NCBI RefSeq assembly: GCF_902859875.1 | Contig: NZ_CADIKF010000029.1 | Location: 1-64,000 of the forward strand | Reading direction: 5' to 3' | From: Paraburkholderia solisilvae | GTDB lineage: Bacteria > Pseudomonadota > Gammaproteobacteria > Burkholderiales > Burkholderiaceae | Length of the DNA stretch: 64,000 nt | Shown here: in pieces, positions 55,326-63,320 of the stretch | Layout: the number at the start of each line of letters is the position of its first letter | Numbering within the stretch: position 1 is the stretch's first letter | Position numbers and translations under genes: made by a program | Notes under the pieces: generated by a model | Seen by the model: the letters and a program-made list of their open reading frames with translations, nothing else | Told to the model about the DNA's origin: nothing | Databases searched by the model: none

Positions 55326-56267
55326 ATGTCCCCGACCCTTGTCTATACCCACGACGCCTGTCTGAACCATCAACCCGGCCCGGGCCATCCCGAGTCGCCC
55401 GAACGGCTGAAGACCGTGTTGCGCACGTTGCGCGCGCCGGAATTCGCGGCGCTCGAATGGCGCGACGCGCCGCTCGGCACGCTCGAACAGGTCGAACTCG
55501 TCCATAGCCGCGACTTTATCGACGAAGTCGCGGAGATCGCGCCGAAGCAGGGCTACATGCCGCTCGATGCGGGCGACACGGTGATGTCGCCGGGTTCATG
55601 GGAAGCCGTGATGCGCTGTGTCGGCGCGGCCTGCGCGGGCGTCGATGCGGTGCTCAACGGCGATGCGCGCAATGTGTTCTGCGCGACGCGCCCGTGCGGA
55701 CACCATGCCGAACCGTCGCGCGCAATGGGCTTTTGCATCTTCAATCAGGCAGCGATCGCGGCGGCATACGCGTACGAGGTGCACAAGCTCGAACGTGTCG
55801 CCGTGGTCGACTTCGACGTGCATCACGGCAACGGCACGCAAGCCGCGTTCTTCCACCGGCCCGAGCTCTTCTATGCATCGAGCCATCAGTCGCCGCTCTA
55901 TCCGGGCACCGGCGCCGCATCCGAAACCGGCGTCGCGCACAACATCGTCAATGTGCCGCTGCCTACGGGCTGCGATTCCGCGCTGTTCCGCTTGCGCATC
56001 TCGGCTGAGATGCTGCCTGCCGTGCGCGACTTCAATCCGGAGCTGATCATCATCTCGGCCGGGTTCGATGCACACCGGCTCGATCCGCTTGCCGGGCTCG
56101 GTCTCGATGACGACGACTTCCATTGGGTCACACGCGAGCTCGTGAAGATCGCCGATGAGACCTGCGGCGGCCACGTCGTGTCGATTCTCGAAGGCGGCTA
56201 CAGCATGGAAGGTCTCGCGAACGGCACGCGCGCGCATGTGCGGGCGCTGATGGGCGCGCGAGACTGA
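55326..56267 (+). CDS. Histone-deacetylase-family zinc amidohydrolase
   Basis: 313 residues from the ATG at 55326, chosen because homologues begin at this point; no clear ribosome site is present, and an in-frame ATG at 55293 would add 11 residues. The active site is complete: P-G-H-P-E-S-P-E-R near residue 20, the His126-His127 pair (C-G-H-H-A), D164 and H166 in V-D-F-D-V-H-H-G-N-G-T-Q, and Asp248 in S-A-G-F-D-A-H. Bacterial members deacetylate polyamines, acetoin-related proteins or other amides. The substrate is unknown. Confidence 0.93.
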   Translation: MSPTLVYTHDACLNHQPGPGHPESPERLKTVLRTLRAPEFAALEWRDAPLGTLEQVELVHSRDFIDEVAEIAPKQGYMPLDAGDTVMSPGSWEAVMRCVGAACAGVDAVLNGDARNVFCATRPCGHHAEPSRAMGFCIFNQAAIAAAYAYEVHKLERVAVVDFDVHHGNGTQAAFFHRPELFYASSHQSPLYPGTGAASETGVAHNIVNVPLPTGCDSALFRLRISAEMLPAVRDFNPELIIISAGFDAHRLDPLAGLGLDDDDFHWVTRELVKIADETCGGHVVSILEGGYSMEGLANGTRAHVRALMGARD

Positions 56268-56598
56268 ACTGAAAGCGCTGCTGGTAGACAGCTGCCTGCC
56301 GCGCCGTCGGCGCGGCAGGCGTGAAAAACGCCGCTTGACGCGGCGAATTCATGCTTGTCGAAGGCTCGCTACACCGCCGCCGCGGTCTGCTCGCGCGGCC
56401 ACCGATGCGCAGGGTCGCGATGCGAGCGCTCATGCCAGAGCATCATCGACATCTAACGGCGGCACGCATCACATTCCCGCGCTCACATTGCGTGAGGAGA
56501 TCGCGCCGCAGAAAACCGGCTTTGCCGCGCACATCGCCGAACCCGTGGACTAAATCGGGCGCCGCGGCGCACGCATCACGCGCCTGGCCGGCGTTGAC
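56268..56598. other. Intergenic region between convergent deacetylase and LysR genes
   Basis: 331 bp with the 12-bp hairpin at 56294-56320 near its left end. The rest has no open gene with a start signal. Confidence 0.4.
56294..56320. terminator. Perfect 12-bp hairpin after the deacetylase gene
   Basis: Arms GCCTGCCGCGCC (56294-56305) and GGCGCGGCAGGC (56309-56320) with a 3-nt loop, 26 bp after the stop. No T tract. A likely 3' end structure. Confidence 0.55.
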
Positions 56599-57489
56599 CT
56601 AGCCGGCGTTGATCTCGTCGAGCACCGTCTCGAGCACGATCTCCGTCAGGCGGCGCACGACGGGCCGCGGGGCCGTTTCGGTTCGATGCAGCGACAATGG
56701 AACCGGCGGCAGCACGGGCAGCCCCGTCGCAAGCGGATCGAGCACGGTAAGCGTGCGCGGCATCGCGATCGTCGTGCGTACGGTGATGCCGAAGCCCGCT
56801 TCGGCCGCGGCCCACAGCCCGGACAGACTCGGGCTCGTGAACGCGAGCCGCCACGGAATGCTCGCCTCGTCGAGCGCGGCGATGCCGGCGGCCCTGAACG
56901 AGCACGGCGGCTCGAACGCGACGAGCGGCAACGGTTCCGCGCCGAGGCCGCGGATATTGCCCGAATCCGGCCGGCCGACCCATGAGATCGACAGGTTCGC
57001 GACCCACTCGGCGTGCGGCGTGCCGGGGTTGTTGCCCCACGCGAGCGCAACATCGAGATCGCCTTTGAGCGTCTTTTCGATCAGCCGTGCGCTGCCGTCG
57101 ACTTGCACTTCGACGCGCACTTTCGGATGCGCCCTCGCAAAACGCCCGAGCACCTGCGGCAAAAACGTATCGGCAAAGTCCTGCGGCAGACCGAGCCGGA
57201 CCCATCCTTCGAGATCCGCGCCGCGAATCGTCTCCACCGCTTCGTCGTTCAGTTCGAGCAGACGCTTCGCATAGCTGAGCAGCGATTCGCCTGCGGTGGT
57301 GAGCGCGAGACCCCGTCCCGACTTCTGCACGAGCGGCGTGCCGATCTGCTCTTCCAGCTTGTGCAATTGCGCGCTGATGGCCGATTGCGAACGGCCGAGC
57401 CGGTCCGCCGCGCGCGCGAAGCTGCCGAGTTCGAAGCCCAACACGAAGGTGCGCAGCACATCCATATCGAGGTTGGTGCGAGCCGCCAT
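56599..57489 (-). CDS. LysR-type regulator
   Basis: 296 residues from the ATG at 57489; the frame is open further upstream but without a start signal. It begins M-A-A-R-T-N-L-D-M-D-V-L-R-T-F with the wHTH segment G-S-F-A-R-A-A-D-R-L-G-R-S-Q-S-A-I-S-A-Q. A substrate-binding domain follows. Divergent from the tautomerase-DUF4865 pair, which it probably controls. Confidence 0.92.
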   Translation of the reverse strand: MAARTNLDMDVLRTFVLGFELGSFARAADRLGRSQSAISAQLHKLEEQIGTPLVQKSGRGLALTTAGESLLSYAKRLLELNDEAVETIRGADLEGWVRLGLPQDFADTFLPQVLGRFARAHPKVRVEVQVDGSARLIEKTLKGDLDVALAWGNNPGTPHAEWVANLSISWVGRPDSGNIRGLGAEPLPLVAFEPPCSFRAAGIAALDEASIPWRLAFTSPSLSGLWAAAEAGFGITVRTTIAMPRTLTVLDPLATGLPVLPPVPLSLHRTETAPRPVVRRLTEIVLETVLDEINAG

Positions 57490-57726
57490 AGTTCGATTTT
57501 TCCGATCTGTCAGTTTGAAAGTTTGCGATATTCGTGAATCGTATTCTTCCGTATTCTTGGCGCCATGCACGTCGCGCCGTGCCCTCGCACAGCCGCCCGC
57601 GAGCAGCGGCAAGCGTTGCGGGCCAGGCATCGCCACACAGGACCCTGATTGCATTGTATGCGGATCAGATGATCTGTTAGGCGATTGCGTGCGCAAACCT
57701 ATTGCTGTTCGCGAACGGAGCATCAG

Positions 57727-58116
57727 ATGCCACTCGTCCGGATTTCACTATTGAAAGGCCGATCCCCCGCGCAGTTGCGCGCGATCGCGGACAGCATTCA
57801 TCAGACGCTCGTCGACGCATACAACGTGCCGCCCGGCGACCGCTTCCAGCTGATCGAGCAGCGCGAGCCGGGAGAACTGATCTACGACCCGCATTACCTC
57901 GGCATCGAACGGACTGACGAGGTCGTGCTTATTCATATCGTGGCCGGCCGCTGGCGCGATACGGCGACCAGGCGGGCGTTGTATCGATCGCTCGCCGCGC
58001 GGCTGTCCGCCGAGGTCGGCATCCGGCCCGAGGACGTGCAGATCGTTCTGTCGCCGAACGACAGGGACGACTGGTCGTTCGGCAACGGCCTCGCATCGTA
58101 TGTGCAGGATGCGTGA
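57727..58116 (+). CDS. Tautomerase-family protein
   Basis: 129 residues from the ATG at 57727, giving Pro1 after Met removal (P-L-V-R-I-S-L). The family uses an N-terminal proline as catalytic base for keto-enol tautomerisation or dehalogenation. The length fits fused-subunit tautomerases (two-repeat, ~125 residues). The next gene starts 19 bp after the stop. Pairing with DUF4865 behind a LysR is common in Burkholderia. Confidence 0.9.
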   Translation: MPLVRISLLKGRSPAQLRAIADSIHQTLVDAYNVPPGDRFQLIEQREPGELIYDPHYLGIERTDEVVLIHIVAGRWRDTATRRALYRSLAARLSAEVGIRPEDVQIVLSPNDRDDWSFGNGLASYVQDA

Positions 58117-58135
58117 CACGCGTCAGGAGACCTCT

Positions 58136-58741
58136 ATGTTCATCATGCAATATCAGATCAGCCTGCCCGCCGATTACGACATGAACGTGATCCGCCAGCG
58201 CGTCGCGAGCAAAGGACCGTCGTTCGATACGCTCGACGGCCTCGGCCTCAAGTGTTTCCTGATTCGCGAGCGCGGCCGGTTTGGCGCGCCGTGCAACGAG
58301 TACGCGCCGGTGTATCTGTGGCCGCGGGTCGAGGCGATGTGGGGGTTTCTGGCCGGCTCCGGGTTCGCCGGCATCAAGGACGCGTTCGGCACGCCGCCGG
58401 TTCAAACGTGGCCCGGGTTCGCGCACGTGCGCTCGGCGCAGCTATCGGACCCGAAAACCATTGTGTCGGTCACACGTGAAGACGAGACGCTGTCGCGCGA
58501 CGCCGATCTGATCGAGCGGCGCAAGCGGGAAATCGACGCGGCGAATGCCGCCGTCGAACGGACGCCGGGCCTGCTCGCGCGCGCCGTCGGACTCGACCCG
58601 CTCAGCTGGCGACTGGTTCGATTCGACTATTGGGCGCGGGCACAGGCCGAACTGCCCGCACATCTGAGCCGTTACGAAGTTCTGCACGTATCGGCGCCCG
58701 CATTCGCTGAACTGCACGACACCGGGCGGCAATACGCGTGA
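58136..58741 (+). CDS. DUF4865 protein
   Basis: 201 residues from an ATG with caggag 7 nt before it. Family features are M-Q-Y-Q-I-S-L-P-A-D-Y-D at the start, F-L-I-R-E-R-G, Y-L-W, and W-P-G-F. A helical stretch with R-R-K-R-E-I-D-A-A-N-A follows. Function unknown, though members occur near tautomerases and may act on a shared substrate. It forms an operon with the tautomerase. Confidence 0.9.
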   Translation: MFIMQYQISLPADYDMNVIRQRVASKGPSFDTLDGLGLKCFLIRERGRFGAPCNEYAPVYLWPRVEAMWGFLAGSGFAGIKDAFGTPPVQTWPGFAHVRSAQLSDPKTIVSVTREDETLSRDADLIERRKREIDAANAAVERTPGLLARAVGLDPLSWRLVRFDYWARAQAELPAHLSRYEVLHVSAPAFAELHDTGRQYA

Positions 58742-58939
58742 ATGGGGTGATTGGATGCTGCATGCGGATTGCGGCGGCCGTGGCCGGCCGTTCCGCACTT
58801 CGGCACTTCCGCGCGCCGCAAGCACGCGCAGCGCAGCGTTTTTCATCATATCTTCCCGGGAAGATACTTAGTCAAGGAATGAAGTTCGTCCGCGGATGTA
58901 AGCCGATGCACCGGCTCGCGTGGAAGCGACCGCGCGCAG

Positions 58940-59815
58940 TCAACCCATCTCCGCAAGAATGCGCCTGAGGTAGGCGTCCGCTTCGCTGAATTCGGCATCG
59001 CTCATGCCGATGGCCTCGCGCAATGTCGCGAGGCCGGCCGCGACGTGAGCGATCGCCGCATCGGCCAGCTCGACGCCGCGTTCGGTCAATACGATCTGCG
59101 CCGACCGGAGGTCCTCGTTGTCGTCGATGCGCGCGACGAGCGCCGCCCGTTCGAGCCGGTCGATGCGCTTGCTTACCGCGCCCGACGTGACGAGCAGCGC
59201 CCTGAACAGGTCCGTCGGGCGCATCGCATAGGGCGCGCCGACGCGGCGCAACGCGAGCAGCACGTGCAGTTCGCCGGAATCGACGCCGACTGCTTCCGAA
59301 ATGGCGGCGAGGCGCCGCTCATGCATGAAATGCGCTTGCTTGATGCGCATGAAAAGCCCGACGAGGCTCAGATCGAGGTCCGGACGCTCGCGCGCCCATG
59401 CGAGCGCGACCTCGTCGAGCCGGTCGGTCTGCACGCGCTTTTTGGGCCGGCGTCCGTTGCCGAGCGGGTCCGCCTCGCCCGCCGACACGCCGCGCCCTTT
59501 GCCGGACCACCAGTCATGCGAGCGCGCGACCGCCTGGCTGAAGTCGAGCACGGAATGCCCGTCGGCGCCGCTGCTGTCGTCCGCCTTGCCGAGCAGGATT
59601 TCCTCGTAACGCCCGGACCCGATGAAAAGCCGCGCATGCCAGCTGGCCGAACGCGCGCCCTTGTAGTAGCCAAGGTGCCGGCCGGTACCCACCGCATGCC
59701 AGTACGGCTTGCGCCGCGGCTCCAGCGCGGCGCGCGACTCGGGCGTCGCAAGCCATGCTTCGCTATCTTCCGCGGCACCGCTGGGAACCGGCGCCGTCCG
59801 TTGGTTTCTCTTCAT
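58940..59815 (-). CDS. MarR-family regulator with an integrase arm-type N-terminal domain
   Basis: 291 residues, one uninterrupted frame from the ATG at 59815. Residues about 22-100 resemble the arm-DNA-binding N-terminus of tyrosine integrases: R-R-K-P-Y-W-H-A, L-G-Y-Y-K-G-A, W-H-A-R-L, then Y-E-E-I-L-L-G-K-A-D-D and A-D-G-H-S-V-L-D-F-S-Q-A. A basic Lys/Arg linker follows. Residues about 135-285 form a MarR domain (D-L-F-R-A-L-L-V-T-S-G-A-V-S-K-R-I-D-R-L-E recognition region and D-E-D-L-R-S wing region). No catalytic integrase domain follows. MarR proteins are usually ~140-160 residues. Base composition matches neighbours, so the fusion is not recent. Confidence 0.8.
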   Translation of the reverse strand: MKRNQRTAPVPSGAAEDSEAWLATPESRAALEPRRKPYWHAVGTGRHLGYYKGARSASWHARLFIGSGRYEEILLGKADDSSGADGHSVLDFSQAVARSHDWWSGKGRGVSAGEADPLGNGRRPKKRVQTDRLDEVALAWARERPDLDLSLVGLFMRIKQAHFMHERRLAAISEAVGVDSGELHVLLALRRVGAPYAMRPTDLFRALLVTSGAVSKRIDRLERAALVARIDDNEDLRSAQIVLTERGVELADAAIAHVAAGLATLREAIGMSDAEFSEADAYLRRILAEMG

Positions 59816-60064
59816 CCTGTTGCCTCGGCCCGCCTCAATCCGTTTAGCACTGCCATGCCCGCAATATTACCTAACTCACCCAATTCTTTCAAACGCCGGG
59901 ATCTGATCGGATGAGTGGTGTACGCGTCGGCCAGACAGTCAGATCGGGGCATCGAACCATGTCGGGGTGGCCGATCGACAGGCGAGGTCATCGACGTGCA
60001 GGCGCGCCCTGCATACCCGGCCAGTTGCGAACCGGCACGCGTGTTCAGCGCATCGTGCGCATGG

Positions 60065-61087
60065 TCACGATGCATCACCGGACGGCGTCGGTTTGACGCT
60101 TCTGCGCACGACCGCGAAGCTGATCGGCACCGCGCCGCGTGCGACCGCACGCTGTGGCGCGCGCTCGGGAGGCTGCGCATCGTCAGGTGCGGCTGCCGTC
60201 AACGGCCGGTACAGCGCGGGGCGGCGCGCGGCGCGCCAATGCCCGCTGACGCTCGCGTCGACAAGAGACCGGTCGATCACCGCTGAAACGAAGGGAAGGA
60301 AGTCGGCGGAACCGGCCGATGAACGAAGCGATGACCCGGCCAATGAGTCAGCCAGCACCCGGCCGCGCGGGTCGACGATCATCGCCGCGCCCCGTGCGCC
60401 GGCGCTAGCACCGTCGTCCTCGCCTGCGGCCAGCACGATAAACGTGCCGTTATCGAGCGCGCGCCCCGGCAACGCACGGCGCAACGCATCGATTGAACCG
60501 AAGCCCGCGCGGTCGACGCCGCGTGCGGCCGCGACCGGATCACTCCGGTGCGGCGCAAGCAATAGCGTCGCGCCCATGAGTGCGGTGACCCGCGCATTCT
60601 CGACCACCTCGTTATCCGCGCCGATCAGAATGCCGACCCGCACGCCCCATTGCGTGTCGAACACCGTGAAGCGGCTGCCGTTCCCGACCTGCTGTGCGCC
60701 CGTATGCAGCTTGCGATGGCAAAAGCGCGCGCCACCCGGCAAACACACCACGTAGCTATTGAAACAGCGCCCGTCGGCGGCACGCTCGATCCAGCCGACG
60801 CCTGCCGCCACACCAGTTCGCTCGACCGCCTGCGCGATCGCGCCAATCGCAGCGCCGTCAAGCGGCTCGGCGAGCGCGTGCCACTGCGCGCGGCTGGTCC
60901 TGCGTGCGCGCAGCGCGCCGTTCGCGCCACTCAGGCAAGCCTCCGGAAACACCGCTAGCGTGATGCCCGCCCGCGCGGCTTCGTCGAGCCACGCGACGAC
61001 GCGCGACACGTTTTCACGCGTATCGCCGGGACGAGAAGCAAACGGGATGGCCGCCACCCTCAGCGGCGCGATGGAAGACGGCGTCAT
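60065..61087 (-). CDS. Carbon-nitrogen hydrolase (nitrilase) homologue lacking the catalytic Cys
   Basis: 340 residues from the ATG at 61087. The nitrilase fold is shown by Glu49 (V-F-P-E-A-C-L-S-G) and Lys126 (C-H-R-K-L-H-T-G), the usual Glu and Lys. The third residue, normally Cys in I-C-Y-D, is Gly156 in G-I-L-I-G-A-D-N-E, so the standard amide-hydrolysis chemistry should be absent. A Cys-containing alternative nearby (A-C-L-S-G at residue 51) is on the other side. It is intact and divergent from the LysR at 61207. It could be a pseudoenzyme or bind an acyl ligand. Confidence 0.85.
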   Translation of the reverse strand: MTPSSIAPLRVAAIPFASRPGDTRENVSRVVAWLDEAARAGITLAVFPEACLSGANGALRARRTSRAQWHALAEPLDGAAIGAIAQAVERTGVAAGVGWIERAADGRCFNSYVVCLPGGARFCHRKLHTGAQQVGNGSRFTVFDTQWGVRVGILIGADNEVVENARVTALMGATLLLAPHRSDPVAAARGVDRAGFGSIDALRRALPGRALDNGTFIVLAAGEDDGASAGARGAAMIVDPRGRVLADSLAGSSLRSSAGSADFLPFVSAVIDRSLVDASVSGHWRAARRPALYRPLTAAAPDDAQPPERAPQRAVARGAVPISFAVVRRSVKPTPSGDAS

Positions 61088-61206
61088 CTCGCAACACTCC
61101 AGATCCGATCGGATTGATCGTGTGCCCCAATTGGACCGCCGCACAATCGATAAGTAAAATGAATCTTTCGATCGATTCGATCACCATCTGGAATGGAAGC
61201 CAGCGT

Positions 61207-62088
61207 ATGGAAATCAGACTGCTGCGCGCGTTTCTGACCGTCGCCGGCATCAGGCACTTCGGCCGCGCCGCTGACGCGCTGGCGCTCAGCCAGCCGGCGC
61301 TCAGCAAGCAGATCGCCGCGCTCGAAGCGAGCCTCGGCGCAAAGCTGTTCGAACGCGGGCGGCATGGCGCCGAACTGACCGTATTCGGCGCGACCTTTCT
61401 CGACGACGCCGAAGCCCTCGTGCGCAACGCCGATCACGTGCTCGCGCGCGCACGCGAGGCAAGCGGCGGCAAACGCGGGTTTCTGCGCGTCGGGCTCGGC
61501 CTGTCGACGCTCACGATTGCGCCGCGGCTGATCGCGGAGTTCCGGCAGCAGCACCCGGACATCAGCGTGACATTGAACGATCTGTCGTCGGCCGAACAGA
61601 CGCGGCGCCTGCTCAGCAGTCAGCTGGAGGTCGGCTTTGTGCGCTTGCCTGCCGCGCATGGGCTGTCCGCGTTCCGCGTAGTCGACGAGACGCTTGCACT
61701 GGCAGTGCCCGGGCATGTGAAATGGAAGCGCCTGCCGTCGAACCTGCAGGCGTTAAACGAACTCGGCCTGATCGCGCTATCGCGCCGTCAAGGTCCTGGG
61801 CTTGCCGCGCAGATCGACGAATGGTGCGGCGAGCATCATTTCGTCCCGAACATCGTGCAATACGCGGACGACATTCAATCGATTCTCGCCGCTGTCGCGG
61901 CCGGTGTCGGTGCGGCGTTTCTGCCGTCGCGCACGCAATATCTGCTGCGCGACGCGCGCATCCTGCCATTGCGCGGTGCGACCGCGCGCTGGCGGATCGG
62001 CCTCGCATGGCAGAGCGATCGCGACAATGCGGTTGTGCAACAGTTTGTCGAATTCGTGCGCGCGGACCTCGCACGCGGTGCGCATTGA
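61207..62088 (+). CDS. LysR-type regulator
   Basis: 293 residues from the ATG at 61207; an earlier in-frame ATG at 61159 is also possible. Starts M-E-I-R-L-L-R-A-F with wHTH region F-G-R-A-A-D-A-L-A-L-S-Q-P-A-L-S-K-Q. A substrate-binding domain follows with I-A-L-S-R-R-Q-G-P-G-L, typical of the aromatic/short-acid-sensing group. Divergent from the nitrilase-like gene; the Ldh and MFS genes converge downstream and may be in its regulon. Confidence 0.92.
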   Translation: MEIRLLRAFLTVAGIRHFGRAADALALSQPALSKQIAALEASLGAKLFERGRHGAELTVFGATFLDDAEALVRNADHVLARAREASGGKRGFLRVGLGLSTLTIAPRLIAEFRQQHPDISVTLNDLSSAEQTRRLLSSQLEVGFVRLPAAHGLSAFRVVDETLALAVPGHVKWKRLPSNLQALNELGLIALSRRQGPGLAAQIDEWCGEHHFVPNIVQYADDIQSILAAVAAGVGAAFLPSRTQYLLRDARILPLRGATARWRIGLAWQSDRDNAVVQQFVEFVRADLARGAH

Positions 62089-62115
62089 ACCAGGCTCAGC
62101 GTTCGACGCTTCGCT

Positions 62116-63228
62116 TCAACGTGCCTCGTATTGCGCAATCGCGGCATCCGTCATGCCCGCTGCGCGCGCGGCGTCGATGATTTGCGCCCAGCTCGTCATA
62201 TCGATTGGAACGCCGGTCTCGGTCCGCTCGCGGCGTGTCGCATCCTCGCGTTCGCCCGGCAGCAGCACTTCGTCGACACCTTCGACGCGGCGCGTCGCCT
62301 TCAACCAGTGGACGAATGCGTCCGCTTCCTTATCCTTGTCGGGGGCGTCAAACGCCGCCGGGTCGACGATCACCGACAACATGCAGTTGACGATCGCGTT
62401 GCTGGTGACGAGTGTCTCGGTGCGCGACGTAAAACCGCCGGACAACGCCCCCGCGAAAATCTCGCACATCGCGGCAAGCCCCGACCCTTTGTGTCCTGCC
62501 ACCGCGCCGCCGAATGCAAGCAGCGCGCCGTGCTGCCCTTCGCTGAACAGGGCGCCGGGGTCGCGGGTCGGCCGGCCGTCGACATCGATCAACACGCCCG
62601 CCGGCGTCTCGACGCCCTTGTTGAACGCGACGCGCACCTTGCCCGCCGCGACCGCGCTCGTCGCAAAGTCGAGCACCAGCGGCACGCGTCCCTCGCGCGG
62701 GAACGCCGCGCAAAACGGATTGGTGCCGAAGCGCCGGTCGATGCCGCCGAACGGCGCGACAAGCGGATCGCCCGCCACATTGACGAAGTGAAACGACACG
62801 AGCCCGGCCCGTGCGCATTGTTCAGCCCAATGGCCGATGCGCCCGATATGATGCGCGTTGCGCAGCCCGATCGCGCACACGCCGAGTCGTCTCGCGCGTT
62901 CGATGCCGCGTTCCATTGCTTCGAACGCGATAACCTGGCCAAAGCCGCGTGCGCCTTCGATCGTCAGCACGGCGCCCGCATCGCGCACGAGCTGCGCATG
63001 CGAGTTGAGCTTCAGTTCCCCTTCGCGGCACGCACGCATATAGCGCGGAATCATGCCCACGCCGTGCGAGTCGTGACCCGCGAGATTCGCCTCGACGAGA
63101 TGGTCGGCGACGAGCGCCGCCTCGCGCGACGCACTGCCCGCAGCCTGCCAGATCGACACGACAAACTCGCGTAGCGCGTCCATGCCGATAATCACTTCGG
63201 AATACGGATCAATGTTATGTTTCGGCAT
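62116..63228 (-). CDS. Malate/L-lactate dehydrogenase family (Ldh_2) oxidoreductase
   Basis: 370 residues. The family marker H-D-S-H-G-V-G-M-I-P-R at 52-62 (catalytic His52/His55) and R-N-A-H-H-I-G-R-I-G-H-W are present, as is the N-P-F-C-A-A-F segment and V-L-D-F-A-T-S. It is of the non-Rossmann NAD(P)-dependent dehydrogenase group (malate, lactate, ureidoglycolate, 2,3-diketogulonate). Substrate cannot be decided. The neighbouring MFS transporter (upstream, same strand) may import it. Confidence 0.9.
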   Translation of the reverse strand: MPKHNIDPYSEVIIGMDALREFVVSIWQAAGSASREAALVADHLVEANLAGHDSHGVGMIPRYMRACREGELKLNSHAQLVRDAGAVLTIEGARGFGQVIAFEAMERGIERARRLGVCAIGLRNAHHIGRIGHWAEQCARAGLVSFHFVNVAGDPLVAPFGGIDRRFGTNPFCAAFPREGRVPLVLDFATSAVAAGKVRVAFNKGVETPAGVLIDVDGRPTRDPGALFSEGQHGALLAFGGAVAGHKGSGLAAMCEIFAGALSGGFTSRTETLVTSNAIVNCMLSVIVDPAAFDAPDKDKEADAFVHWLKATRRVEGVDEVLLPGEREDATRRERTETGVPIDMTSWAQIIDAARAAGMTDAAIAQYEAR

Positions 63229-63320
63229 GAGCAGGGAGGATAAGGATGAATGAATCGCGCGCCGTAACAGCGCGCGGCAATGACCGATACCGTTACCGGC
63301 TCTCGCAACGGCTTATCGCG

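Noticed and set aside
58940..59815. The MarR/arm gene as an active integrase or part of a prophage.
   Set aside because: There is no catalytic Arg-His-Arg-Tyr domain and no phage genes nearby.
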